A stretch of DNA of 64,000 nt from Variovorax paradoxus (GTDB lineage Bacteria; Pseudomonadota; Gammaproteobacteria; Burkholderiales; Burkholderiaceae_C): positions 1 through 64,000 of the forward strand of contig NZ_JAGGNW010000031.1 of NCBI RefSeq assembly GCF_018614875.1, in the 5' to 3' direction. Below the pieces are notes generated by a model. That model was not told where the DNA came from. It did no database searches and saw only the letters and a program-made list of their open reading frames with translations. This document shows positions 7,561 through 16,885 of the stretch, in pieces. A program made the position numbers and the translations under genes. The number at the start of each line of letters is the position of its first letter. Within the stretch, counting starts at the first letter, position 1.

Positions 7561-8799
7561 TCAACGCAGGAGCGAGAGCACGCCTTGCGTGGTCTGGTTC
7601 GCCTGGGCCAGCACGGAGGTGCCGGCTTGCTGCAGGATCTGCGCACGGGTCATGTTCGACACTTCGGTTGCGTAGTCGGCGTCTTCGATGCGCGAGCGCG
7701 AGGACGACAGGTTGGTGATGGCGGTGCCAAGGTTCGAGATCACCGAGTCGAAACGGTTCTGCACCGCACCCAGCGAGCTGCGCAGGTCGTCGACTTGCTT
7801 CAGCGCTGCGTCGATGGCTTCCAGCGGGCTGGCCGTGGTGCCAGTCTGCAGGCTGGCGACCGACACCTTCGTGGTGTCGACGGTGAAAGCGGCCGTGCCG
7901 GCGGTCGTGGTCGTGTCGGCGGAAGCCGGATCGACTGCGATGTAGCGGAACATGGCGGTGCCGTCGACCGCGCCGGTGAAGCCCTGGTTGATCAGCGACG
8001 AGGTTTCGCCGGCGCCGGTGGGCGTGATCGAGACTTCGGCGAACAGGTTGCCGTTCTTGTCGGCCACGGTGTTGCCGGTGAGCGTGGCGCCGCCGGCGGC
8101 CAGGCCGAGCTTGGTCGACAGGTCGTCGGTGGTCTTCTCGGCGACGGTCGTCGTGGTGACGGCCGTGGTGGAACCGTAGAGGGCCTGCAGCTGGGCAGCC
8201 GTGGGCGCATCGCCACCGGCCGAACCGGTCACGCCGTCGAATGCGAAGGCAGCGGTCGCGGCCGGGCCGGCAACGTTGAAGCCTTGCATGCCGAGCGTCT
8301 TCGAGCTGATTTCCTTCAGGTCGATGTCGATGGTCTCGCCGTCGTTGGCACCGACCTGAACGGTCAGCGGCTTGGCCGACGACGAGAGAACCTTGACGCC
8401 GTTGAAGTCGGTCTGTTTCGAGACGCGGTCGATTTCACCGAGGCGCAGCTTGATTTCGTCCTGGATGGATTGCAGGTCGCTGCCCGAGTTGCTGCCGTTG
8501 GCGGCCTGCACCGACAGTTCGCGAACGCGTTGCAGGTTGTTGTTCACTTCCTTGAGCGCGCCTTCCGTCGTCTGCGCCAGCGAGATGCCGTCGTTGGCAT
8601 TGCGCGAGGCTTGCGTCAGGCCGCGGATGTTGGCGGTGAAGCGGTTGGCGATGGCCTGGCCGGCGGCGTCGTCCTTGGCGCTGTTGATGCGCAGGCCCGA
8701 AGACAGGCGCTGGATCGCCGTGTTCAACGACGATTGCGACGCGTTGAGGTTGTTCTGCGTGAGCAGGGAAAGGCTGTTGGTGTTGATGACTTGCGCCAT
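7561..8799 (-). CDS. fliC: Flagellin
   Basis: The filament subunit, 412 residues. N-terminal D0/D1 (about 1-165) starts MAQVINTNSLSLLTQNNLN and contains LQRVRELSVQAANGSNS, the D1 stretch known in other flagellins to be sensed by TLR5. C-terminal D1/D0 (about 315-412) ends VLSLLR. The middle (about 170-310) is a short variable Thr/Ala/Gly-rich surface domain. The ribosome-binding site AGGAG sits 7 bases before the ATG. The gene has its own sigma-28 promoter and is the only flagellin seen here. Confidence 0.97.
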   Translation of the reverse strand: MAQVINTNSLSLLTQNNLNASQSSLNTAIQRLSSGLRINSAKDDAAGQAIANRFTANIRGLTQASRNANDGISLAQTTEGALKEVNNNLQRVRELSVQAANGSNSGSDLQSIQDEIKLRLGEIDRVSKQTDFNGVKVLSSSAKPLTVQVGANDGETIDIDLKEISSKTLGMQGFNVAGPAATAAFAFDGVTGSAGGDAPTAAQLQALYGSTTAVTTTTVAEKTTDDLSTKLGLAAGGATLTGNTVADKNGNLFAEVSITPTGAGETSSLINQGFTGAVDGTAMFRYIAVDPASADTTTTAGTAAFTVDTTKVSVASLQTGTTASPLEAIDAALKQVDDLRSSLGAVQNRFDSVISNLGTAITNLSSSRSRIEDADYATEVSNMTRAQILQQAGTSVLAQANQTTQGVLSLLR

Positions 8800-8895
8800 G
8801 TTCGACTCCTGATAGACAAAGGTTGTGGACTCCGGCCCTCCGGCCGCAACGCTGGACCCGCTCCCACTGTGAGACTCAAGCCATCGTTGGTTTAG

Positions 8896-8922
8896 TTATC
8901 GGCAGGGCTTTGCAAACATTTA
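8896..8922 (-). promoter_or_regulatory. Sigma-28 (FliA) promoter of fliC
   Basis: On the minus strand TAAA (8919-8922), 15 bases, then GCCGATAA (8896-8903). This is an exact match to the enteric FliA consensus in both elements and in spacing. It leaves a leader of about 90 bases before the flagellin ATG. Confidence 0.9.
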
Positions 8923-8964
8923 GAGTCCGGCGCAAAAAAGACGCGCGGCCCACAACCCCGGGAC

Positions 8965-9282
8965 TCAGGCGGGCAGGTTCATCACTTCCTGATATGCGCT
9001 GACCAGCCGGTTGCGCACCTGCAGCCCGGTCTGGAACGCCACGTTGGCCTTCTGCAGATCGACCATCACGTCGTTCAGCGCCACGCCCGGCTTGCCCATT
9101 TCAAAGTCCTCGGCCTGGCCGTAGGCCTTGGTCTGCGAGGTGCTGATGTTGTCGAGCGAGCGCCGCAGCTCGGCGGCAAAGCCTCCGGGCTGGGCCGCTT
9201 CGGCGGCGGGTTGCGCGATGCCGCTCTGGAGCGCGGTGGCCCGCATCTGCTGCAGGACGGATTCGATGGCGGTGATCGACAT
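8965..9282 (-). CDS. fliE: Flagellar hook-basal body protein FliE
   Basis: A 105-residue rod-base protein that joins the MS ring to the rod. The C-terminal half carries the family pattern GKPGVALNDVMVDLQKANVAF followed by VRNRLVSAYQEVMNLPA; the N-terminal half is variable. It is transcribed away from fliF, with 290 bases between the two divergent starts, and stands upstream of fliC. Confidence 0.93.
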   Translation of the reverse strand: MSITAIESVLQQMRATALQSGIAQPAAEAAQPGGFAAELRRSLDNISTSQTKAYGQAEDFEMGKPGVALNDVMVDLQKANVAFQTGLQVRNRLVSAYQEVMNLPA

Positions 9283-9572
9283 GGCGTGCTTTTCTCTCTT
9301 GTGAAACTGGATGTGGACAAGGAGGCCCAGAGGCCTTCCCGCGTGTTTTCAGCGTAGCAGGCGGAGCCGCAACCACATGCCCGCAACTGACGGCAAAACC
9401 CGCAGTTGTTCGACCAATCGAATATGGCCCGGCTGCTGAGAATCGACGCCGATCCCCTAGCTCGCTGACGACACCACGGCCCCTCCGGCATGACCCCAGA
9501 ACATCGAAGCCTCCAGCACCTCGCCATGACCCCGCGCCGCCCGGTGCATCCGGCCGTGGCGAGGGTTCTCGA
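9283..9572. promoter_or_regulatory. Divergent fliE / fliF promoter region
   Basis: A 290-base region without a supportable gene that must carry both class II promoters. An AT-richer patch around 9405-9430 contains CCAATCGAATATGG. I could not identify a clear FlhDC box or a sigma-28 or sigma-54 element, so the exact sites are unknown. A short GAGGCCCAGAGGCCTT inverted repeat lies near 9320-9335. Confidence 0.35.
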
Positions 9573-11222
9573 ATGACTTCGGCGGCGGCCTCGCCCGCCT
9601 CCGCTTTCACCGAGCGCATGCGCGCCCAGCCGAAGCTGCCGCTGATCGTCGGCGCGGCCGCGATCGTCGCAGCCGCCGCCGCGTTCCTGCTCTGGAGCCG
9701 CGCGCCCGACTACGGCGTGCTCTACACCAATGTGTCCGACCGCGACGGCGGCGCCATCATTGCGTCGCTGCAGCAGATGAACGTGCCCTACAAGTTCGCC
9801 GAAGGCGGCGGCGCGATCCTGGTGGCACGCGACAAGGTGCCCGAAGTGCGCTTGAAGCTCGCCTCCCAGGGCCTGCCCAAAGGCGGCGGAGTCGGCTTCG
9901 AACTGATGGACAACCAGAAGTTCGGCACCAGCAATTTCGCCGAGCAGGTCAACTACCAGCGCGGGCTCGAAGGCGAGCTGGCGCGCTCGGTCGAATCGAT
10001 CGGCTCGGTCGAATCGGCGCGCATCCACCTGGCGCTGCCCAAGCCGTCGCTCTTCGTGCGCGACCAGAAGAAGCCTTCGGCCTCGGTGATCCTGACGCTG
10101 CACCGCGGCCGCAGCATCGACGAGGGCCAGGTCAGCGCCATCGTGCACATGGTGTCAAGCAGCGTGCCGGAACTCGATGCCAAGAGCGTGACCGTGGTCG
10201 ACCAGCGCGGCAACCTGCTGTCGGCCGCCAATGCCGGCGCGCGCGGCCTGGACGTGAGCCAGCTGAAGTACGCGCAGGAAATCGAACAGGGCTACATCCG
10301 CCGCATCGAGGCGATCCTGCAGCCCATCGTGGGCGCGAGCAATGTGCGCGCGCAGGTGGCGGCCGACATCGACTTCTCCGTGGTCGAGCGCACCGAGGAA
10401 AGCTACAAGCCGAACCAGGACCCGCGCGCCGCGGCCATGCGCAGCCAGCAGTCGAGCGAATCGTCGCAGCAGGGCGCCACGCCGGCGGGCGGCGTGCCCG
10501 GCGCGCTGTCGAACCAGCCGCCGCAGACGCCAGGCGCGCCCATCACCGCGCCGCCGGCGGCGCCGGGCGCCACCGCGGCCACCGCGTCGGCCGGCTCGGC
10601 ACCGGGCAGCTCGCGCAAGGACGTGACGACCAACTACGAACTCGACCGCTCGATCCGCCATGTGCAGCAAGGCGCGGGCGGCGTGAAGCGGCTGTCGGTG
10701 GCCGTGGTGGTGAACCATCGCGAGAGCGCGGACAGCGCCGGCAAGGCGAGCCAGCGCGCGCTCACGCCGGCCGAGCTCGACGGAATCAGGAACCTGGTCA
10801 AGGAAGCGGTGGGCTTCAGCCAGGAGCGCGGCGATTCGCTCAACGTGGTCAACAGCGCCTTCGCCCGCGAAGGCCAGGCCGAAGGGGCCGGGCCCGCCCT
10901 GCCGTTCTGGCGCGACCCCGCCAACCTGGGGCTCGCCATGGCCATCGCGCAGTACCTGCTGGTTGCCGGCCTCGCGCTGTTCGCCTGGTTCGCGGTGCTG
11001 CGGCCGCTGCTGCGCAAGCACCTCGCACCTCCGCCCGCCGTGGCGCCCGATCCGGCGCCGGCTGCTTCCGGCAGCGCTGCCGACGAAGAAACGGCTGCCC
11101 AGGACAGCGCGCGCCAGCGCGAGATCGAGCGCCAGAAGGCCGACCTCGACTACGCGCACCAGACCGCCGACCAGGACCCGCGCCTGGTGGCCACGTTGAT
11201 CAAGCATTGGATGAACTCATGA
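9573..11222 (+). CDS. fliF: Flagellar MS-ring protein FliF
   Basis: FliF forms the inner-membrane ring that seeds the basal body and houses the export gate. The protein has 549 residues: a first membrane helix at about 25-43, the periplasmic ring-building domains (YscJ-like block with GVLYTNVSDRDGG near 50-62 and a second block rich in SVESARIHLALPKPS), a Gln/Pro/Ala-rich loop at about 290-345, a second membrane helix at about 450-472, and a cytoplasmic tail ending LIKHWMNS that binds FliG. A GAGGG site precedes the ATG. It starts the fliFGHIJKLMNOPQR run. Confidence 0.97.
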   Translation: MTSAAASPASAFTERMRAQPKLPLIVGAAAIVAAAAAFLLWSRAPDYGVLYTNVSDRDGGAIIASLQQMNVPYKFAEGGGAILVARDKVPEVRLKLASQGLPKGGGVGFELMDNQKFGTSNFAEQVNYQRGLEGELARSVESIGSVESARIHLALPKPSLFVRDQKKPSASVILTLHRGRSIDEGQVSAIVHMVSSSVPELDAKSVTVVDQRGNLLSAANAGARGLDVSQLKYAQEIEQGYIRRIEAILQPIVGASNVRAQVAADIDFSVVERTEESYKPNQDPRAAAMRSQQSSESSQQGATPAGGVPGALSNQPPQTPGAPITAPPAAPGATAATASAGSAPGSSRKDVTTNYELDRSIRHVQQGAGGVKRLSVAVVVNHRESADSAGKASQRALTPAELDGIRNLVKEAVGFSQERGDSLNVVNSAFAREGQAEGAGPALPFWRDPANLGLAMAIAQYLLVAGLALFAWFAVLRPLLRKHLAPPPAVAPDPAPAASGSAADEETAAQDSARQREIERQKADLDYAHQTADQDPRLVATLIKHWMNS

Positions 11223-12214
11223 GCGACGCAGGCACCCGGAAGAGCGCAATCTTGCTGATGTCGTTGGGCGAAGACCGCGCCGCCGCCACGCTGCACCATC
11301 TGCCCGCGACCGAAGTGCAGGCACTGGGCGTTGCGATGGCCCGGCTGAGCCAGGTCTCCAAGGACGAACTCGCGGCCGTGCTGGCCGAGTTCCGCATGGA
11401 GACCGAGCAGCTGTCCGCGCTGCACCTGGGATCGGGCAGCTACATCCGCGCCGTGCTGCGCAAGGCACTGGGCGACGACCGCGCCAGCAACCTGCTCGAA
11501 GACATCCTGCAGCCCGACCAGCCGCACGGCGGCATCGAGCGGCTCAACGATCTCGAAGCCGGTGAAGTGGTGGAGCTCGTGCGCGACGAGCATCCGCAGA
11601 TCCTCGCCACGCTGCTGGTCCACCTCGACCGCAAGAAGGCGTCCGAGGTGCTGGAACGGCTGCCGGAACGCCTGCGCCACGACGTCATCCTGCGCGTGGC
11701 CACCTTCGGCGGCGTGCAGCCGGCGGCGCTGGCCGAGCTGACCGACGTGCTGACCGAAATGCTCTCGGGCGAAGGCTTGAAACGCAGCCGCCTGGGCGGC
11801 GTGCGGACCGCCGCGGAGATCGTCAACCTGATGAACAGCGCGCAGGAAGAAGAAGCGATCGCCCATGTGCGCGCCCATGACGACACGCTGGCCCAGCGCA
11901 TCGTCGAGGAGATGTTCGTGTTCGAGAACCTGCTCGACCTGGAGGACCGCTACATCCAGCGCCTGCTCAAGGACATCGAGTCCGAGTCGCTCATCGTCGC
12001 GCTCAAGGGCTCGGCGCCCGAGCTGCGCGAGAAGTTCCTCAAGAACATGTCGCAGCGCGCGGCCGAGACGCTGCGCGAGGACATCGAGCTGCGCGGCCCC
12101 GTGCGCGTGTCGCAGGTCGAGGCCGAGCAGAAGGCGATCCTGCAGGTGGTGCGCCGCCTGGCCGATACCGGCGAGATCGTCGTCTCCGCGCCTGGAACCG
12201 ATGACTTCGTCTGA
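11219..12214 (+). CDS. fliG: Flagellar motor switch protein FliG
   Basis: The rotor protein against which MotA generates torque. It has 331 residues with the usual N, middle and C domains; the middle domain carries the EHPQ motif (about 119-122), and the C domain has the charged torque helix preceding DLEDRYIQRLLKDIES-like residues. The ATG at 11219 overlaps the fliF stop (ATGA), which suggests coupled translation; a TTG 12 bases upstream is less likely. Confidence 0.96.
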   Translation: MSDAGTRKSAILLMSLGEDRAAATLHHLPATEVQALGVAMARLSQVSKDELAAVLAEFRMETEQLSALHLGSGSYIRAVLRKALGDDRASNLLEDILQPDQPHGGIERLNDLEAGEVVELVRDEHPQILATLLVHLDRKKASEVLERLPERLRHDVILRVATFGGVQPAALAELTDVLTEMLSGEGLKRSRLGGVRTAAEIVNLMNSAQEEEAIAHVRAHDDTLAQRIVEEMFVFENLLDLEDRYIQRLLKDIESESLIVALKGSAPELREKFLKNMSQRAAETLREDIELRGPVRVSQVEAEQKAILQVVRRLADTGEIVVSAPGTDDFV

Positions 12215-12917
12215 CGTCTCCTCGCTGGCGCGGCCGCGCCTGTCCGCTTGGCAACGCTGGGAGATGGGCTCGCTGGACACCGACGCGCACGCGCTGGCGG
12301 TGCCCGCCGCCGGCATCGAAGCGCCCGCGGCGCCGCGCCCGGACCCCGCGGCCCTGGCACGCGAGGCCGAGCTCGAGCGCCTGCGCCTGGAGGCGCGCGC
12401 CACCGGCCAGGCCGAAGGCCGCCGCGAGGGTTGGGCGCAAGGCCATGCCGAAGGGCACGCCGAGGGCCTGGCCGCCGGCCTGGCCGCGGCCAGCGCGCAT
12501 GCCGAGCAGCTGCGCGCACTGGCCGCATCGCTGCCGGCTGCGCTGCAGAGCGCCGAAAGCGAGCTGGCCGATGCAGTCCTGGCACTCGCGCTCGATGCCG
12601 CGCGCCGCGTCATCCACCGCAGCTTGCGTGTCGAGCCCGAGTGGGTTCTTGCGCTGGTGCAGGACCTGCTGCACGCCGAACCCGCACTGCAGGGCGAACC
12701 GCGCCTGCTGCTGCATCCCGACGACATGGCGCTGGTGAAGAACAGCCTCGGCGGCGAACTGCAGGCCGCCGGCTGGCAGGTGCGCGCCGACGACACCCTG
12801 GCCCGCGGCGGCTGCCGCGTGCGCTGCGCGAGCGGCGAGACGGACGCGACCCTGGAGACCCGCTGGAAGCGCGTGGCCAGCGCCTTCTTGCGCGACGCCG
12901 AAACCGATGAAACCTGA
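12201..12917 (+). CDS. fliH: Flagellar export ATPase regulator FliH
   Basis: FliH dimers bind the FliI ATPase and link it to the C ring. The 238-residue protein shows the hallmark run of small-residue repeats (AxxxG/GxxxG) at about 70-105, for example GWAQGHAEGHAEGLAAG, followed by a V/A-ATPase E-subunit-like C-terminal domain. The ATG at 12201 lies inside the end of fliG (14-base overlap), and its own end overlaps fliI. Confidence 0.92.
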   Translation: MTSSDVSSLARPRLSAWQRWEMGSLDTDAHALAVPAAGIEAPAAPRPDPAALAREAELERLRLEARATGQAEGRREGWAQGHAEGHAEGLAAGLAAASAHAEQLRALAASLPAALQSAESELADAVLALALDAARRVIHRSLRVEPEWVLALVQDLLHAEPALQGEPRLLLHPDDMALVKNSLGGELQAAGWQVRADDTLARGGCRVRCASGETDATLETRWKRVASAFLRDAETDET

Positions 12918-14364
12918 ACCGATGCCCGCCGCCGCGCAGGCCGCCGCGCCCAACGCCAACGCCAATCCGCACCTGCAGTCCTGGCTCGGCGCGCTCGCGC
13001 GGGCCCGCAGCGACGTGGGCGCATGCGCGACGATCGCCACCTCGGGCCGGCTGACGCGCGCCGTCGGCCTGGTGCTCGAAGCCGTGGGCCTGCAGCTGCC
13101 GGTCGGCAGCGACTGCCTGATCGAACTGCCGCCCGGCTATCCGCAGCGCCACGCCGAGGCCGAAGTGGTCGGCTTTGCCGGCGACCGCCTGTTCCTGATG
13201 CCGCAAAGCGAAGTGGCCGGCCTGCTGCCCGGCGCGCGCGTGTTCGCGCGCCCCGGCCCTGCGCAGTCCGCCGCGGGCGGCAGTTCCGGCGATGCCCACA
13301 CCAAGCGCCTGCCGGTGGGCGAAGGCATGCTGGGCCGCGTGGTCGATGCCGCCGGGCGGCCGCTCGACGGGCTCGGCCCGCTCGACGCCAGCCGCAGGGT
13401 GCCGCTGGGCGCGCCGCCGATCAATCCGCTCGCGCGCGCGCCGATCGATTCGGTGCTCGACGTCGGCGTGCGCGCCATCAACGCCATGCTCACGGTGGGC
13501 CGGGGCCAGCGCATGGGCCTGTTCGCGGGCTCCGGCGTGGGCAAGAGCGTGCTGCTGGGCATGATGGCGCGCTACACCAGCGCCGAGGTCATCGTGGTCG
13601 GCCTGATCGGCGAACGCGGCCGCGAGGTGAAGGACTTCATCGAGAACACGCTGGGCGAGGAAGGCCTGGCCCGCTCGGTGGTCGTGGCCGCGCCGGCCGA
13701 CAACTCGCCGCTGATGCGGCTGCAGGGCGCGGCCTATGCCACCTGCCTGGCCGAATATTTCCGCGACCAGGGCCGCGACGTGCTGCTCATCATGGATTCG
13801 CTCACGCGCTATGCCATGGCGCAGCGCGAGATCGCGCTGGCCGTGGGCGAGCCGCCGGCCACCAAGGGCTATCCGCCTTCGGTGTTCGCCAAGCTGCCGG
13901 CGCTGGTGGAGCGGGCCGGCAACGGCGCGCGCGATGCCAACGGCCGCGGCGGCTCGATCACGGCCTTCTACACCGTGCTGTCCGAAGGCGACGACCAGCA
14001 GGACCCGATCGCCGACTCGGCGCGCGCCATCCTCGACGGCCACGTGGTGCTGTCGCGCACGCTGGCCGAGGCCGGCCACTACCCGGCGATCGACATCGAG
14101 GCCTCCATCAGCCGCGCGATGACGGCGCTGATCGCGCCTTCGCAGTTCGACACCGTGCGCCGCTTCAAGCAGGCGCTCTCGCGCTACCAGCGCAACCGCG
14201 ACCTGATCAGCGTCGGCGCCTATGCGGCCGGCCACGATCCGCAGCTCGACCAGGCGATTGCGCTCTATCCGCGCATCGAGGCCTTCCTGCAGCAGCCGAT
14301 GCACGAGCGCTGCGACTACGCCGCCTCGATCGAGCGCATGGGCAGCCTTTTCGAATCCGCCTGA
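12907..14364 (+). CDS. fliI: Flagellum-specific export ATPase FliI
   Basis: A F1-beta-like ATPase that energises and organises substrate entry into the flagellar export gate. In its 485 residues, the Walker A motif GSGVGKS lies at 208-214, Walker B is in LLIMDSLTRYA, and the GRGGSITAFYTVL block is typical of type III ATPases. The first about 40 residues are Ala/Pro-rich. It overlaps fliH by 11 bases and is followed by fliJ. Confidence 0.97.
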   Translation: MKPEPMPAAAQAAAPNANANPHLQSWLGALARARSDVGACATIATSGRLTRAVGLVLEAVGLQLPVGSDCLIELPPGYPQRHAEAEVVGFAGDRLFLMPQSEVAGLLPGARVFARPGPAQSAAGGSSGDAHTKRLPVGEGMLGRVVDAAGRPLDGLGPLDASRRVPLGAPPINPLARAPIDSVLDVGVRAINAMLTVGRGQRMGLFAGSGVGKSVLLGMMARYTSAEVIVVGLIGERGREVKDFIENTLGEEGLARSVVVAAPADNSPLMRLQGAAYATCLAEYFRDQGRDVLLIMDSLTRYAMAQREIALAVGEPPATKGYPPSVFAKLPALVERAGNGARDANGRGGSITAFYTVLSEGDDQQDPIADSARAILDGHVVLSRTLAEAGHYPAIDIEASISRAMTALIAPSQFDTVRRFKQALSRYQRNRDLISVGAYAAGHDPQLDQAIALYPRIEAFLQQPMHERCDYAASIERMGSLFESA

Positions 14365-14391
14365 TCCATCCCTTTCAACAGAGAAGCCGAC

Positions 14392-14847
14392 ATGCCGCAC
14401 AAACTTCCGCTCGACACGCTCACCGACCTCGCCCGCACGAAGACCGACGATGCCGCGCGGCAGCTCGGCATGCTGCAGAACGCACAGATCAGCGCGCACC
14501 AGAAACTCGAGCTGCTGCTTCAGTACCGCCAGGACTACAGCGACCAGCTGCAGGTGCTGATGGAAAACGGCCTGCCGTCGGCGCAATGGCACAACTACCG
14601 CAACTTCCTCGCCACGCTCGACGGCGCCATCGCGCAGCAGCAGGCCATCGCCACGCAGGCGGCCAGCCGGCTGGACCATGGCCGCAGCGAGTGGCAGCAC
14701 CACAAGCGGCGCCTCAATTCCTTCGACGCGCTGGCCGAACGCGCGCGGCGGCAGGAACTGGTGGTCGGCGCGCGGCGCGAGCAACGCGACAGCGACGAAC
14801 GCACGGCACGAAAGTTCTTCGACCGCGCCTCCCAACCGACACCTTGA
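14392..14847 (+). CDS. fliJ: Flagellar export protein FliJ
   Basis: A 151-residue, almost wholly alpha-helical protein that would form an antiparallel coiled coil, as FliJ does when it inserts into the FliI hexamer like the F1 gamma stalk. The pattern LQYRQDYSDQLQVLMENG and the Gln/Arg-rich helices match the family. Position between fliI and fliK supports the call. Confidence 0.92.
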   Translation: MPHKLPLDTLTDLARTKTDDAARQLGMLQNAQISAHQKLELLLQYRQDYSDQLQVLMENGLPSAQWHNYRNFLATLDGAIAQQQAIATQAASRLDHGRSEWQHHKRRLNSFDALAERARRQELVVGARREQRDSDERTARKFFDRASQPTP

Positions 14848-14863
14848 CGCATCCGCAAACGCC

Positions 14864-16249
14864 ATGCCCTCTCCCATAGTCCCTTCCTTCGGCCCGAATG
14901 CGGCCGGCTCCACGGCTTCTTCCACGGCCTCCGGTGCACGCGGCCGCAACGCGGAGGAGCCCGGCGGCCGCAGCTTCGATGCGGCGCTGACCCGCTCGCG
15001 CAACGCGGGCGCATCGCAGCAGGCGCCGGAAGATGCCGAATCGTCCGCGCTAGCAACCACGCATCGCCGAAAGGCCTCGCGCGCGGGCGACCGCAAGGAC
15101 GAGCTCCCGGCCGAGCTGTTGCCGATGTCCTTTTTCGCGCCCATGGTGGCGCCATCCGCCGCGGCCGCTGCTGCGCTTGCGGCCGGTGCGCCCGCGACGG
15201 CCTCGATGCCGGATGGCGTGCAGGCCGTTGCGCGGGGCGGCGCGCCCGCAGCAGACGCCTTGGCCGCGGACGCCACGAACGCCGCGGACACGGCGGCGGG
15301 CGGGCATGCCGCCGCAGCGCACGCTGAAGGCGAAACCCCGGCGCTGGCGAAGCCGGCACACGGCAGCGTCGACGCCACGGCCCCGGAGGCCGCGCAGCCA
15401 AAGGATGCACGCGCCGCCGGACCCGCTGCGCAGGCCGCTGCCGCGGTGCCGCCGGACAGCGCGGGCACCGCCGCCGGCGCAATGCCGGCCCCGGCCGCAG
15501 ATGCGGCGGCGCCCGAAGCCGCCACCGCAGCGGCATCCGCCGCGGCCATCGGCGAACCACGCGGCGCATCCACCGTTTCCCTCTCCGTCGATGCCGATGC
15601 CGATGCCGCATCGGCACCCGCCACCGCCATGATCTCCACCGACAAGACCGACCTGGCCGCCGCTTCCGACGCGGACCCCGCCTCCACCAGCATGCCGACC
15701 TCGATGCCGTTCACGCCCGCCGCAGCCGCGGCCGCGCGCACCAACGTGCCCGCGGTCTCGCCGCATACGCCCCTCCTCAGCGTGGAGCCCTCCGTGGGCT
15801 CGGCCGCATGGGGCAAGGCCATCGGCCACCAGATGCTGCGCATGACCGCCGCGGGCTACCAGGTGGCCGAACTGAACCTGAATCCGGCCGGCCTCGGCCC
15901 GCTCAAGGTGACGATCACCCTGGGCGACAACCAGGCGCAGGCGATGTTCGCCTCGGCGCACGAGAGCGTGCGCCGGGCGGTCGAAGTGGCGTTGCCGCAA
16001 TTGCGCGCGAGCCTCGCGGACCATGGCATCAGCCTGGGCCAGGCCTCGGTCGGCGCAGAACCGCATCCTTGGGCCGGACAGGGCGGCGCCTTCGGCCAGC
16101 AGCCCCAGCAGCAGGGATCGCCGCGGCAGGCCGACTACCCGGCGCCCGGCCGCCCGCAGGGCATCGCCACCGCGCAGCCGCTGCACAACGTGCCGCCACC
16201 CGTTGCGCTTCGCAAGGGGCCCAACGCCGGCATCGACACCTTCGCATGA
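14864..16249 (+). CDS. fliK: Flagellar hook-length control protein FliK
   Basis: The exported ruler that measures the hook and switches export specificity. The 461-residue protein is extremely Ala/Pro-rich from about 1 to 300 (the ruler part), then has a folded Flg_hook C-terminal domain at about 320-410 with LNLNPAGLGPLKVTITLGDNQ-like strands and AVEVALPQLRASLADHGI, and a Gln-rich tail. The start ATG at 14864 lies 16 bases after fliJ. A more divergent relative is encoded at 4049-5161. Confidence 0.93.
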   Translation: MPSPIVPSFGPNAAGSTASSTASGARGRNAEEPGGRSFDAALTRSRNAGASQQAPEDAESSALATTHRRKASRAGDRKDELPAELLPMSFFAPMVAPSAAAAAALAAGAPATASMPDGVQAVARGGAPAADALAADATNAADTAAGGHAAAAHAEGETPALAKPAHGSVDATAPEAAQPKDARAAGPAAQAAAAVPPDSAGTAAGAMPAPAADAAAPEAATAAASAAAIGEPRGASTVSLSVDADADAASAPATAMISTDKTDLAAASDADPASTSMPTSMPFTPAAAAAARTNVPAVSPHTPLLSVEPSVGSAAWGKAIGHQMLRMTAAGYQVAELNLNPAGLGPLKVTITLGDNQAQAMFASAHESVRRAVEVALPQLRASLADHGISLGQASVGAEPHPWAGQGGAFGQQPQQQGSPRQADYPAPGRPQGIATAQPLHNVPPPVALRKGPNAGIDTFA

Positions 16250-16338
16250 GACGAACGCGGGATCTGAGGCCTTTTCCCGCGCTTGATCAACCCTTCGCTT
16301 GCCGGGCAGCTGGCAAAGAATAGTCCGAACCCGATTCG

Positions 16339-16364
16339 CTTCGCAGCTCCCCTTCGCAGCTCCC
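16339..16364. repeat. 13-base tandem duplication before fliL
   Basis: CTTCGCAGCTCCC occurs twice in perfect tandem (16339-16351 and 16352-16364), ending 2 bases before the fliL ATG. It occupies the place where a Shine-Dalgarno sequence would be expected; none is visible. Confidence 0.8.
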
Positions 16365-16366
16365 AT

Positions 16367-16864
16367 ATGGCCACCAGTCCTCCTGTCGCACTCGCCCCTG
16401 TTCCTTCTCCCTCCGCGCGTCCATCGAAGCTGTGGATCGTGCTCCTGGTCGTCGCGCTGGTTGGCGCGCTGGCCGCGGCCGGCGGCTATTTCCTGCTGCG
16501 CCAGCGCGGGTCCGCCGCATCGGCCGCGCAGGTCGCGCCGGTGCCGGAGAAGCCGATCTTCGTGACCCTCGAGCCGCTGACCGTCAACGTCCAGTCCGAA
16601 GGCCGCGGACGCTTCCTGCACGTGGGCATCGCCCTCAAGGTGCGCGACGAAAAAGCCAAGACGCGCATCGTCGAATTCATGCCCGAGATACGCAGCCGCC
16701 TGCTGCTGATGCTGTCGAACCGTCCGCCCGAGTCGCTGGTGACGACCGAAGACAAGGCCCGGCTGGCCGAGGAAATCCGCGCCGAGCTGAGCCGCCCCCT
16801 GGGAGCCGGCCTTCCCGCGCAGGAGATCGCCAGCGTTTCCTTCAACACCTTCGTGGTGCAGTAA
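16367..16864 (+). CDS. fliL: Flagellar basal-body-associated protein FliL
   Basis: A single-pass inner-membrane protein that surrounds or supports the stators. The 165-residue protein has a Pro-rich cytoplasmic start, a membrane helix at about 22-44 (LWIVLLVVALVGALAAAGGY), and a periplasmic domain with FVTLEPLTVNV and a C-terminal FNTFVVQ. The frame is open for 28 more codons upstream, but MATSPP gives the normal length. There is no ribosome-binding site before this ATG. Confidence 0.92.
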   Translation: MATSPPVALAPVPSPSARPSKLWIVLLVVALVGALAAAGGYFLLRQRGSAASAAQVAPVPEKPIFVTLEPLTVNVQSEGRGRFLHVGIALKVRDEKAKTRIVEFMPEIRSRLLLMLSNRPPESLVTTEDKARLAEEIRAELSRPLGAGLPAQEIASVSFNTFVVQ

Positions 16865-16885
16865 CCATTTCCGGACTGCCGATCC

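Noticed and set aside
12610..15843. A 1077-codon minus-strand frame opposite fliH, fliI, fliJ and fliK
   Set aside because: Antisense shadow with no recognisable domain; the plus-strand genes have overlaps, motifs and family lengths.
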